In this document: one piece after another, positions 15,540 through 24,681 of the stretch
Position numbering within the stretch: the stretch's first letter is position 1
How the letters are laid out: each line of letters starts with the position of its first letter
NCBI GenBank assembly: GCA_024276075.1
Contig: JAJRXX010000040.1
Location: forward strand, 1-34,500
DNA length: 34,500 nt
Reading direction: 5' to 3'
Origin: Planctomycetota bacterium
Lineage (GTDB): Bacteria; Planctomycetota; Phycisphaerae; Phycisphaerales; Phycisphaeraceae
The notes under the pieces: model-generated
The model's input: only the letters and a program-made list of their open reading frames with translations
What the model was told of the DNA's origin: nothing
Databases searched by the model: none
Made by a program: the position numbers and the translations under genes

Positions 15540-16313
15540 TTACGATTGCTTGGTTTGACGTCTTCTAATCGATATCCACATACCTACACCCGCCACGCAC
15601 ACCAGGACGGTGCTGGGCTCGGGCACCTCGACTGGATGCCATATTGGGTTGATCAAGCCGGGGTTTGAAGCATAAACCGGCGTGGTGCTCTTCAGCAAAC
15701 CATCCAGGCTAGGGGTATCTATAAGAAAAAATGACTCCCAAGGCTCGGTTTCGTAACGCATGGGCTTGGCGATGAGTTGCCCGGGCGCAATCGCGAGTAC
15801 CGGTTCTCCCTCGTATGTTTGAGCCGATCCCACAGGTCCGAACGTAACCGCGTCTAAAAGATCCGCTGTCACATCGTCTAGAAATTGCTGTATCCGACCC
15901 GTATTGGGTATCAGCCGTGTAGGACTATCAAACAACAACAGCGTCCTTGGCCCGTCCAGGTTCAACTCTGTGTTGCCATCGAGCGTCGTCACAGCGTCCG
16001 AACCGAGATCGATCGGCCAAGCCCCCCCGGTCACGACCCGCACACCCGGACCCGGGCCCAGTGAAATAACCTGCAAAATCCGCCCGTGACGGTTTTCGCT
16101 TGTAGACGCGCTGATGATGACCAATTCCGGCTGATCGAATCCATCTAAACCGACCAACTCAATGTAGGCTGGCAGCGTCAGAACATCTGAATGGACCACA
16201 TTGTGTGTTTGACGGGCAGTGGTCTGGACCTCGCTGATCCAACCCGCCATGCACGGACAGACCCATACAAGTTGAAGACACGCGAGTGTGGCGTGCCAAA
16301 TCATTCGCATCAC
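15540..16313 (-). CDS. Secreted PEP-CTERM protein
   Basis: 257 aa. Signal peptide about 1-23 (HATLACLQLVWVCPCMA). The C-terminus is a complete PEP-CTERM sorting signal: VPEPS (230-234), a hydrophobic stretch TVLVCVAGVGMWISI, then the basic end RRRQTKQS. Such proteins are cut and anchored by an exosortase, usually in species that make exopolysaccharide. The middle part has YIELVGLDGFD and repeated short beta segments, somewhat like lamin-tail-type domains; no enzyme motif is seen. It stands alone on the minus strand behind the tRNA-tuf promoter region. Confidence 0.8.
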   Translation of the reverse strand: MMRMIWHATLACLQLVWVCPCMAGWISEVQTTARQTHNVVHSDVLTLPAYIELVGLDGFDQPELVIISASTSENRHGRILQVISLGPGPGVRVVTGGAWPIDLGSDAVTTLDGNTELNLDGPRTLLLFDSPTRLIPNTGRIQQFLDDVTADLLDAVTFGPVGSAQTYEGEPVLAIAPGQLIAKPMRYETEPWESFFLIDTPSLDGLLKSTTPVYASNPGLINPIWHPVEVPEPSTVLVCVAGVGMWISIRRRQTKQS

Positions 16314-16663
16314 ACATCACCGCCTATTTTCAACTCCGGAAAATTTGGGGTACTTACAAGCACTCAGTAACGGAATGTAAAAAAAAACGATCAACAAGTA
16401 AACCTCACACCCCACCAGATAGTGAGTGTTTAGGGTGTTCCAATCGCTTAGATATAGGTTGACGATGCGTGGCTCGAATGCTAATCTCCCGCCTACTGTC
16501 AGTCGGGTGGCCAAGCGTTTTAGCCGTGGCTGACCCGAATGCGGAGATGGGCAAAGGGATGCGGCCGCTTCGTCTGCCAGGACCATTTGGTTTAGAGTCG
16601 TTTGGGTGTGTTGCGAGTCTGGGTCTGCATGGGGGGCGGCAATGGCTCGAGAGGCACATTATC
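16314..16663. other. Divergent intergenic region before tRNA-Thr
   Basis: There is no gene in this stretch. It holds the 5' side of the PEP-CTERM gene (to the left) and, on the plus strand, the promoter at 16459-16487 with a transcribed leader of about 170 bases containing complementary blocks (TCGGGT near 16502 with ACCCGA near 16533). Confidence 0.5.
16459..16487 (+). promoter_or_regulatory. Sigma-70 promoter of tRNA-Thr / tuf
   Basis: TTGACG (16459-16464), 17-base spacer, TAATCT (16482-16487). The start would be near 16494. The tRNA and tuf lie downstream without an obvious terminator between, so one transcript with later tRNA processing is likely. Confidence 0.6.
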
Positions 16664-16735
<72 letters not shown>

Positions 16736-16937
16736 CTTGGCGACGGCGGCGTGGCGAGGTTTGATCGGGCTTGGATGTACCGCCACGATTGGTTAGGATA
16801 CCCACTTCGCTCGTGTCGGGCGGATGGTTTTTGGCGCGTCCACGCAACGGGCGCGGATGAAACATAAACGAGGACAGGGCTGGCACACGTCGTTCTAGCC
16901 CGCAGTTAAAGCCGAATAGGGCAGAGGTTAAGATCCG

Positions 16938-18149
<1,212 letters not shown>

Positions 18150-18213
18150 TCCCAGCGGTAGGCGATCGGAGCCTTCCGCCTAAAACACAGCTAACAGTGG
18201 TAGTGAGGTCGAT

Positions 18214-18393
18214 ATGGCCAAGAAAGCCGGAGCCGTTGAATATGTGTGGCTACAGTGCACCGAAACGGGTGACTTGAACTATCGTACGCCTGTCAACGTC
18301 AAGGGCGGCATGGCGGAAAAGCTCAAGGCCGGCTTGAAAAAGTATTGCCCACGCCTACGCAAACACACGCTGCATAAGATAAAAAGGAAATAG
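18214..18393 (+). CDS. rpmG: 50S ribosomal protein L33
   Basis: 59 aa, GAGG before the ATG. It is a small protein of the large subunit. The matches are [13 protein letters not shown] and [13 protein letters not shown] at the end. Zinc-binding L33 proteins have two CxxC pairs; here each pair keeps only its first Cys (C15 in CTET, C45 in CPRL), so zinc is probably not bound (a C-minus-like form). The order tuf-rpmG-tRNA-Trp-secE-nusG is classical. Zinc-free L33 copies are often used under zinc limitation, but here it sits in the main locus, so it is probably the housekeeping copy. Confidence 0.93.
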   Translation: MAKKAGAVEYVWLQCTETGDLNYRTPVNVKGGMAEKLKAGLKKYCPRLRKHTLHKIKRK

Positions 18394-18481
18394 AGCCGTG
18401 TGTCTGGATCGCATTTGGATACCGCGATCCAGCGGAGGCTGCGGCACTGGCCTCGGATTACCATTCGGCCCTTTTTGCTCT

Positions 18482-18554
18482 ACGCCAGTAGCTCAATTGG
18501 TAGAGCAGCCGTCTCCAAAGCGGCAGGTTGGGGGTTCGAGTCCTCCCTGGCGTG
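18482..18554 (+). tRNA. tRNA-Trp (anticodon CCA)
   Basis: 73 bases: acceptor ACGCCAG/CTGGCGT, D-arm GCTCAATTGGTAGAGC, anticodon stem GCCGT/GCGGC-like with loop CTCCAAA (anticodon CCA), T-arm GGGGG-TTCGAGT-CCTCC, discriminator G. CCA is not encoded. Position between rpmG and secE is the usual one. Confidence 0.96.
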
Positions 18555-18633
18555 TTAAATCAAGTCGTGGCCAAGGTCCCGGCCTAGAGTAATTAGCGAT
18601 CGATCGACAGAGGTACGAAGGAGCGTTTAGAGG

Positions 18634-19044
18634 TTGTCTTTTTTCAGCATGTACAAATCCGGGCAGGGCTATTGGACACGCATGCTCAGTGCTGTGGGGG
18701 CTGGCGTCCTGGTCCTATCGGGTGCAGCTTGGATTTGGAACGAGCTGAGCGTGATCTCGGATGAGAATAATCGGCTATACATCCAGGCGGGCGTCTTTGT
18801 TTCGATGGTCGTGGTATTCGCCGCCCTGCTGTGGTGGGTGCTCAATAAGCCCAGGATCGTTGACTTTATGATCGCCACCGAGTCAGAAATGCGTAAAGTA
18901 AACTGGCCCACGCGGCGAGAAATCGTCGGATCGACCTGGGTGGTAATCTGCGGCACGCTGCTGATGGCGACGCTGTTGTTTGTGGTAGACATTTCCTTTG
19001 CCTTGTTGTTTAGGGCGATTGGTGTCCTCGAAGGCGGAGGATAA
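18634..19044 (+). CDS. secE: Preprotein translocase subunit SecE
   Basis: 136 aa from a TTG placed 10 bases after AAGGAG (18618-18623); an ATG at 18649 would shorten it by five residues. SecE clamps the SecY channel. Three membrane helices are seen (about 17-36, 49-69, 95-125), and the conserved cytoplasmic amphipathic helix is ESEMRKVNWPTRREIVGST (83-101), the SecE signature. The extra N-terminal helices resemble the E. coli-type long SecE. nusG follows after 52 bp. Confidence 0.93.
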   Translation: MSFFSMYKSGQGYWTRMLSAVGAGVLVLSGAAWIWNELSVISDENNRLYIQAGVFVSMVVVFAALLWWVLNKPRIVDFMIATESEMRKVNWPTRREIVGSTWVVICGTLLMATLLFVVDISFALLFRAIGVLEGGG

Positions 19045-19096
19045 AAAGGCAGACGGATCGCGGGCTCAGCCCCGTCCGTCTAGCAGGAACCCACGC

Positions 19097-19711
19097 ATGT
19101 CCGAAGATCAAGTAACACACGCCGATCAGATTGACGAAGAAGAACCGCTTATCTCGCCCGGGATGAACTGGTTTGTGCTGCGCGTGGCGTCGAATAAAGA
19201 AGACTACGTCCGCCAAACGCTTCTGCGCAAGGTCAAGATCGAAGGGTTCTCCGATCTGGTCAACCGCATCCTCGTGCCCACCGAAAAGATCAAGACCATC
19301 AAGGGCGGCAAGCAGAAAATCACCGAAACGAAACTCTACCCCGGCTACGTCTTCGTCGAGATGAAGCTCGAGGAAGACGGACGCATACCCCAGGACGTGT
19401 TCTTCCTGATCAAGGAAACCACGGGCGTGGGTGACTTCATCGGCACCGCGGGGCGCCCCAGCCCGATGAGCGTGCCCGAGATCGAAAAGATGCTCGCCGC
19501 CAGCAAGGCACCCGAGGAACTGCCAACGGTCAAGATGGAATTCGCAAAGGGTGACCACATCAAGATCAAGGAAGGCCCGTTTGAAAACATGGAAGGCTCC
19601 GTCGACGAGCTTCTCCCCGCCCAGGGCAAGGTACGCGTGATCGTCACGATCTTCGGTCGAGCCACCCCGCTCGAGCTCGAATACTGGATGATCGACCGGG
19701 CCGAAGAATAA
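19097..19711 (+). CDS. nusG: Transcription termination/antitermination factor NusG
   Basis: 204 aa from ATG 19097, with AGGAA 9 bases upstream; the frame extends further back over the secE end without homology. The NGN domain (about 22-135) begins MNWFVLRVASNKEDYVRQTLL and includes KLYPGYVFVEMKL and GVGDFIGTAGRPSPMS. The KOW domain is FAKGDHIKIKEGPFENMEGSV to the end (VIVTIFGRATPLELEYWMI). NusG rides on RNA polymerase, contacts Rho and ribosomes. The rplK-rplA-rplJ-rplL genes that usually follow nusG are absent here; an unrelated gene follows. Confidence 0.97.
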   Translation: MSEDQVTHADQIDEEEPLISPGMNWFVLRVASNKEDYVRQTLLRKVKIEGFSDLVNRILVPTEKIKTIKGGKQKITETKLYPGYVFVEMKLEEDGRIPQDVFFLIKETTGVGDFIGTAGRPSPMSVPEIEKMLAASKAPEELPTVKMEFAKGDHIKIKEGPFENMEGSVDELLPAQGKVRVIVTIFGRATPLELEYWMIDRAEE

Positions 19712-19751
19712 CCCCATCGACAGCAAAAAGCGGCCGGAACACGCCATTAAC

Positions 19752-19765
19752 TTGATTTATATCAA
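19752..19765. promoter_or_regulatory. FNR/CRP-type palindrome
   Basis: TTGAT-TTAT-ATCAA is an exact match to the FNR/Dnr consensus TTGAT-N4-ATCAA, flanked by C and G that extend the symmetry. Its centre (19758.5) is about 60 bases before the start expected from the FliA-like promoter downstream, a usual activator distance. No Crp/FNR regulator gene is in the window. Confidence 0.45.
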
Positions 19766-19783
19766 GCACTTAATCATATTCGC

Positions 19784-19811
19784 TAAACTTTTCCGCACGG
19801 TTTTCCGATAA
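19784..19811 (+). promoter_or_regulatory. FliA (sigma-28)-like promoter
   Basis: TAAACTTT at 19784-19791, 12 bases, then TCCGATAA at 19804-19811. The FliA consensus is TAAAGTTT-N11-GCCGATAA, so 14 of 16 bases match with one extra spacer base. Transcription would start near 19818, 40 bases before the ATG at 19858. Confidence 0.5.
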
Positions 19812-19857
19812 TAGTAATAGAAACCTCGGGGTGCGGACCTCGAGCGGAGACCTATCC

Positions 19858-20208
19858 ATGAGCGTGTTAGGCACTGGTGTAGCTGCGGGGGTGGCCCAAA
19901 CGGGCCTTCAGGCGCAGCAGACCGCACGCAAACAAGACCGCAAAAAGGCTCAGGACGCCGAGGCTGCACGCCGCGTGCGCGAGACGTTCGAGGCACACCT
20001 GCACGCTACGGAGGACGTCGACAAGGTCGAACTGGTCGAAGCGACGACACTCGAAGGGCATGTGCAGCAAGACTTGGTCGAACCGCAAGGCGAGGCCACA
20101 GACGAGCCGGTAGCTGAACTTGAAACAGCTTCTAATGCCCCGTCAACCGACACAGATCCGTCGGACGACGAAGGCACGCTGTACCACCACCTCGACGTGA
20201 CCGGCTGA
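19858..20208 (+). CDS. Hypothetical protein behind FliA-like promoter
   Basis: 116 aa from ATG 19858 (GGAG about 10 bases upstream). The first 30 residues (MSVLGTGVAAGVAQTGLQAQ) are small and Ala/Gly/Gln-rich, followed by a highly charged helix, KQDRKKAQDAEAARRVRETF (about 28-50), then an acidic, low-complexity C-terminal half (EPVAELETASNAPSTDTDPS) ending LYHHLDVTG. There is no signal peptide, membrane helix or known domain. The FNR palindrome and the FliA-like promoter suggest control by oxygen or energy state and by the flagellar cascade. A role in motility is inference only. Confidence 0.6.
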   Translation: MSVLGTGVAAGVAQTGLQAQQTARKQDRKKAQDAEAARRVRETFEAHLHATEDVDKVELVEATTLEGHVQQDLVEPQGEATDEPVAELETASNAPSTDTDPSDDEGTLYHHLDVTG

Positions 20209-20264
20209 TACCTTCTTTTCAATTACCCCCTCCCCCATCGACCCCAGCGCGATATAATTATTTC

Positions 20265-21587
20265 ATGTCGTGGCCGATCCTGTTTGGCATTACTGCGTTC
20301 CTGTCGATCGTGTTGGCTGCGATCAGCCTGTGGCTATACCAACAACGCAAAACGCTTGGCGACCGCTACAGGCAACAGGTGGACTCATACAAAACAGAAA
20401 TCACCGACTTCAAGACCGAGATCGACAGATCAAAAGAGAAGGTAGCCGGTCTTGAACGTGATTTGGCAGTTGCTGAGGAAAAGCAACGAGGCATGACCGA
20501 AAATTTTGAATCTGCACAGCGAAAATCACAACAGACATTTGATTCACTTGCGGGCAAAGCGTTGAAGTCGGTCAGCGACCAGTTCCTACAACTCGCAAAA
20601 AAGACTTTTGAGGGCGAGCAGAAAGACGCCACCGCCCAGCTCGAACAGCAGAAACAGGCGATCGATGCGCTGATCAAGCCGGTCCGCGAGTCGCTCGACA
20701 AACACGCCAAAGCCGTCACCGACATCGAAAAAAACCGTGAAGGCGCTTACCACAGCCTGCGCCAGCAGATCACCTCGATGGTCGAAGGGCAGCGCCTGCT
20801 GCACAAAGAAACGGACAACCTGGTCAAAGCGCTACGCCGGCCGGAGGTGCGCGGACGCTGGGGCGAACTGGTCATCGAACGTGTACTAGAGCTAGCCGGG
20901 ATGACACAGTATTGCCACGACTCGCAGGTGACCAGCCCAGACGGCTCGCTGCGCGTCGACAAGATCGTGCGGTTGCCCAGCGATCGCAACATTGTGATCG
21001 ACGTAAAGACCAACGCCGATGCGTACCTCAGCGCTATCGAGACCGACGACGCTGTTCAGCAAGACGCCCACTTGGCCCGACACGTGAAGCAGATCGAGGA
21101 TACCGTGCGCGAGCTCTCGTCCAAGCGGTATCAGGACCACTACCCTTGCGCCGACTTTATCGTCATGTTCATCCCCGGCGAGCCGTTCCTCCAAGCCGCA
21201 GCACAGCGCAAGCCGACCCTCGTCGAAGACGCCATGGAGCGGGGCGTGGTAATCGCGACACCCAGCACACTGGTAGCGCTGCTCAAGGCGGTGGCTATGG
21301 GTTGGCGTGAGGTAAAGCTCGCCGACAACGCCCGCCGTATCAGCGAACTGGGCGTGGAATTGCACGAGCGCATCGCGACCATGGTGGGCCACGTCGAAAA
21401 ATGTGGTGGTCACTTAGAAAAAGCCGTCAATGCTTATAACGATCTCGTTGGATCACTTGATACGCGTGTGCTGGTTTCTGCCCGCAAATTCAAAGGCTTG
21501 GAAGCCGACAGCCGAAAAGAACTCCCCGCAGAGGGTCAGGTCAAGCAGATCGACATCCAGCCACGGGCCGTTCAATCAAGCCCGTGA
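20265..21587 (+). CDS. rmuC: DNA recombination protein RmuC
   Basis: 440 aa. An N-terminal membrane helix (about 4-24, FGITAFLSIVLAAISLWLY) is followed by a long coiled coil (about 28-185) and the RmuC nuclease-like domain (about 190-380): RRPEVRGRWGELVIERVLELAGM, then VDKIVRLPSDRNIVIDVKTNADAYLSAI with the D-(x)n-D-x-K core, and DFIVMFIPGEPFLQAA, ATPSTLVALLKAVAMGWR. RmuC limits inversions at short inverted repeats in E. coli. That is of interest in a window with inverted repeat pairs. It is single, 56 bp after the unknown gene. Confidence 0.93.
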   Translation: MSWPILFGITAFLSIVLAAISLWLYQQRKTLGDRYRQQVDSYKTEITDFKTEIDRSKEKVAGLERDLAVAEEKQRGMTENFESAQRKSQQTFDSLAGKALKSVSDQFLQLAKKTFEGEQKDATAQLEQQKQAIDALIKPVRESLDKHAKAVTDIEKNREGAYHSLRQQITSMVEGQRLLHKETDNLVKALRRPEVRGRWGELVIERVLELAGMTQYCHDSQVTSPDGSLRVDKIVRLPSDRNIVIDVKTNADAYLSAIETDDAVQQDAHLARHVKQIEDTVRELSSKRYQDHYPCADFIVMFIPGEPFLQAAAQRKPTLVEDAMERGVVIATPSTLVALLKAVAMGWREVKLADNARRISELGVELHERIATMVGHVEKCGGHLEKAVNAYNDLVGSLDTRVLVSARKFKGLEADSRKELPAEGQVKQIDIQPRAVQSSP

Positions 21588-21632
21588 CCAAGCGATGAGA
21601 CTAATTCTGTGCGGAGTGAGGGCTGCGTTTAT

Positions 21633-21917
21633 TCAGATCAACTTCGGTAGCTCAGCGTCGACCTCGGGGAAATACCTGCGGATCACCGAGCAGTCGAATT
21701 TCGCCAGGATGCTCGACGCCGATTCACGCTCCAACAGGAACTTAAACGCGGCACGAACGACCTTTTCCGGCGCGACGCGGCCGTGCGACCACAGATCGTA
21801 GTCCGACCAGTTGAGCGTGACCTCGTGGTTCTGTGTTTCGCCCCGTTCCTTCAGGCGCACCTGGTACTTCCAGTTGTTCTTGCCTTCGGTTTCGGTGCCG
21901 ATCTCGATGCGGGCCAT
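21633..21917 (-). CDS. Conserved-looking hypothetical protein
   Basis: 94 aa from the second of two adjacent ATGs (21920, 21917), chosen because AGAGG then lies 8 bases upstream. The product MARIEIGTETEGKNNWKYQV is followed by alternating beta strands (VRLKERGETQNHEVTLNW) and a helical C-terminus (EKVVRAAFKFLLERESASSIL), ending in RRYFPEVDAELPKLI. It is soluble and of mixed charge. I do not recognise the family. It is convergent with rmuC. Confidence 0.6.
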   Translation of the reverse strand: MARIEIGTETEGKNNWKYQVRLKERGETQNHEVTLNWSDYDLWSHGRVAPEKVVRAAFKFLLERESASSILAKFDCSVIRRYFPEVDAELPKLI

Positions 21918-22117
21918 CATAAAAACCTCTGTCAATCAAGGCGTCAATTGCTGCAGGCGAAATTATAGCCCACAGCCAAACGATTACCGAGACGCCCAAG
22001 CGCGTCGGTATCCATTGACCCTATCGGCAGACTTTGAGTGGCTTTACACTTTGGATCACGACTGTGACACGAGTGGTCGAGACTCACTGGTTGCAAGCAA
22101 CCTGCGCACACCTCTTT

Positions 22118-22251
22118 TAGAGCCGGTTTCATAACTCCCCTCCCTTTCAGGGAGGGGCAGGGGGAGGGTAGAGTGTCCGTGATTAACGAGGCTTTCACCC
22201 CTCACCCAACCTCTCCCCTCAAGGGGAGAGGGGGTTTTGAAACAGCTTCTA
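22118..22251. repeat. Repeat element A, copy 2 (inverted)
   Basis: 134 bp with ends TAGAGCCGGTTTCA (22118-22131) and TGAAACAGCTTCTA (22238-22251), related to the ends of copy 1 with a few mismatches, and the same two hairpins in reverse order (CTCCCTTTCAGGGAGG; CTCTCCCC-TCAA-GGGGAGAG). It fills most of the 21918-22275 gap and ends 24 bp from the gnd stop; the rest of that gap (21936-22117) shows no gene. Confidence 0.75.
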
Positions 22252-22275
22252 GTCATTTATCTTCTGTGATCCGTA

Positions 22276-23790
22276 TCACACCTTGGACTGCGGGCGCTTG
22301 GGATGGGGCCAATCCACATGGAAAAATTTGCCCCGTTTTTCGTCAACGCGCTCGTAGGTGTGTGCGCCGAAGTAGTCACGCTGCGCCTGGAGCAGGTTGG
22401 CTGGCAGTCTCGCCGAACGGTAGCTGTCGTAGTACGCCAGCGCCGACATGAACGCTGGACACGGCACACCCGCTTGGGCCGCCAGCGATACCGCATAACG
22501 CCAATTCGCCTGGGCGGCATTGACCTTCCGCTTGAAGTAGGGGTCGAGCAGCAGGTTCGGCAGCCTCTTGTCTTGACGATACGCATCGGTGATCTTCTGT
22601 AGGAACCGGGCACGGATGATGCACCCGCCCCGCCAAATCATGGCGATCTTGCCGAAGTCGAGCTTCCAGTTGTACTCTTGCTGCGCCTGGCCCATCAGGG
22701 CAAAGCCCTGTGCGTACGCGCATATCTTCGAGCAATACAGCGCGTCGCGCACCGCGTCGATGAGCTTCTTTGCCTGCGGCTTCGTCGGCTGGCGGCGTGG
22801 GCCACGCAGCGACTTGGACGCATTGACGCGCTCCTCCTTGATCGCGCTGATGCACCGTGCGAAGACCGCCTCGGTCATCGTCGGCGCGCAGATACCCATA
22901 TCCAAAGCGTTGATCGAGGTCCACTTGCCCGTGCCCTTCTGCCCCGCGGTGTCCAAAACCGAGTCGACCAGAAATTTCCGCGAATTGGCAGGGTCTTTCT
23001 GCTGGAGGATGTCAGCGGTGATCTCGATCAGGAACGAGTCGAGGTCGCCTTGGTTCCAACGGTTAAATATTTTCGACATCTCGTTGGGCTTCAAACCCAG
23101 CAGCTCTTTGATGAGGTTGTAGGCTTCGCAGATCAATTGCATATCGCCGTATTCGATGCCGTTGTGGACCATTTTGACGTAGTGACCCGCGCCGTCGGCA
23201 CCGATGTACGTGGTGCAGGGCACGCCGCCTCGCACGGGCTTGCCCGGTACGGCACCCTCGAGGGGCTTGCCGGTTTTGCGATCGACCTTGGCGGCAATGG
23301 CGTTCCAGATGGGTTTGAGTTGGTCCCATGCTTTCTTCGAACCACCCGGCATGAGCGACGGCCCAAACCGAGCGCCTTCCTCACCACCCGACACACCGCA
23401 ACCGACAAAGCACAGCCCCTTCGCCGCTAGCGCCTTCTCCCGACGGATCGTGTCGGTCCACATCGAGTTGCCGCCGTCGACGATGATGTCGTTTCTGTCC
23501 ACCAGGGGCACGAGCTTTTCGAGCACGTCGTCGACGGGCTTGCCCGCGGGTATGAGCAGGACGATCCTGCGTGGGCGTTTGAGTGACGCCACGAGCAATT
23601 TCAGGGTTGTACAGCCCACGAGACCGCCGGGTGTATCGGGGTTAGCCGAGACGAATCGCCGCACCGACGAAGCCTGCCGGTCAAACGCAGCGACACAAAA
23701 ATCGTGATCCGCCATATTTAATGCGAGGTTTCGGCCCATCACGCCCAAGCCGATCATGCCCACGTCAGCGGTTGCGGTCTTCTTTGCCAT
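22276..23790 (-). CDS. gnd: 6-phosphogluconate dehydrogenase (decarboxylating)
   Basis: 504 aa from ATG 23790 (GGAG 8 bases upstream); the frame is open 30 codons further but homology begins at [20 protein letters not shown], the NADP-binding GxGxMG fold. It oxidises 6-phosphogluconate to ribulose-5-phosphate and CO2 in the pentose phosphate pathway. The catalytic domain has [55 protein letters not shown] (the catalytic Lys and the Glu), and [15 protein letters not shown]-terminal [13 protein letters not shown] contributes to the dimer. It is alone; no zwf or pgl gene is adjacent. It is about 30 residues longer than the usual 470. Confidence 0.96.
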   Translation of the reverse strand: MAKKTATADVGMIGLGVMGRNLALNMADHDFCVAAFDRQASSVRRFVSANPDTPGGLVGCTTLKLLVASLKRPRRIVLLIPAGKPVDDVLEKLVPLVDRNDIIVDGGNSMWTDTIRREKALAAKGLCFVGCGVSGGEEGARFGPSLMPGGSKKAWDQLKPIWNAIAAKVDRKTGKPLEGAVPGKPVRGGVPCTTYIGADGAGHYVKMVHNGIEYGDMQLICEAYNLIKELLGLKPNEMSKIFNRWNQGDLDSFLIEITADILQQKDPANSRKFLVDSVLDTAGQKGTGKWTSINALDMGICAPTMTEAVFARCISAIKEERVNASKSLRGPRRQPTKPQAKKLIDAVRDALYCSKICAYAQGFALMGQAQQEYNWKLDFGKIAMIWRGGCIIRARFLQKITDAYRQDKRLPNLLLDPYFKRKVNAAQANWRYAVSLAAQAGVPCPAFMSALAYYDSYRSARLPANLLQAQRDYFGAHTYERVDEKRGKFFHVDWPHPKRPQSKV

Positions 23791-23913
23791 AGGAAATCGC
23801 TCCAAAATAAACGGTTCTGAAGCCTTCTTATCGGTCGGATTCGCAGCGGGCGTTATTTTGTGGGTAATCGGCCTGTTCAACCCGGCAGCGACGGGTCCGG
23901 GGCGATACCCCTC

Positions 23914-24627
23914 TCATTTGGCACCCACAAGCCGACCCGACTCGAGCACCACCGTCTGGTCGGCGAACTGAGCGATGCGCTGGTCGTGCGTGACCATGAC
24001 GATGGCCTGTCCCGCCCGGTGAAATTCGCCCAATACTTCCAATATCTGATCGCCGGTGGTGGCGTCGAGGTTGCCCGTAGGCTCGTCGGCCAACAGGACG
24101 TCCGGCTCGTTGATCAGGGCGCGTGCGATGGCGACGCGCTGGCGCTCACCGCCTGAGAGCTTGGCAGGCCTGTGATGCAAGCGGTGCGACAAACCCAAGC
24201 GGTTTAATAATTGCTCAGCACGGCTGCGCGCCTCGACTCTGGTCCTGCTCCAACCGACGATCGACTGCCCCGCCATCGCCGCAATCAGGACGTTTTCCAC
24301 GACATTCAACTCGGGCAACAAGTGATAAAACTGAAACACAAACCCAACGTGCCGATTGCGGTACCGGTCGAGCCGAGCGCCGCTAAGTGAGAAGATCGCT
24401 TGATTGTCAAAGACCACCTCGCCCTGAGTTGGCCGGTCCAGCCCGCCCAGAACGTGAAGCAACGTGCTCTTGCCCGAGCCGGACGACCCGAGTATTGCTA
24501 ACCATTGCCCGCGTCGAATCTGTATGTCCAAGCCCTGCAACACATGCAGGTCCTCGCCACCCATGCGGTAGGTTTTGGTCAACCCGGTGGCGTTCAGCAG
24601 CACGTGTTGGTCGGTTGCGTTGCTCAT
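23914..24627 (-). CDS. lolD: ABC transporter ATPase, LolD-like
   Basis: 237 aa. Walker A GSSGSGKS (47-54), Q-loop [18 protein letters not shown], signature LSGGERQR (156-163), Walker B LLADEP (177-182) with GNLDATT, and the switch histidine THD. The FQFYHLLPE pattern and GNLDA are those of the LolD/MacB-type group that powers mechanotransmission rather than transport. Its partner is the LolC/E-like permease upstream (54 bp away, same strand). In Gram-negative bacteria the pair extracts lipoproteins from the inner membrane. Confidence 0.9.
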   Translation of the reverse strand: MSNATDQHVLLNATGLTKTYRMGGEDLHVLQGLDIQIRRGQWLAILGSSGSGKSTLLHVLGGLDRPTQGEVVFDNQAIFSLSGARLDRYRNRHVGFVFQFYHLLPELNVVENVLIAAMAGQSIVGWSRTRVEARSRAEQLLNRLGLSHRLHHRPAKLSGGERQRVAIARALINEPDVLLADEPTGNLDATTGDQILEVLGEFHRAGQAIVMVTHDQRIAQFADQTVVLESGRLVGAK

Positions 24628-24681
24628 GTCGTATTAATCACACCCGGGCATAGCCTCGCCCACTTCATACGCCCAAGCGTA

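Noticed and set aside
21935-21960. Third copy of element B near 21945
   Set aside because: Only about 12 bases (GCGTCAATTGCT) resemble the terminal repeat, and nothing else of the element is present.
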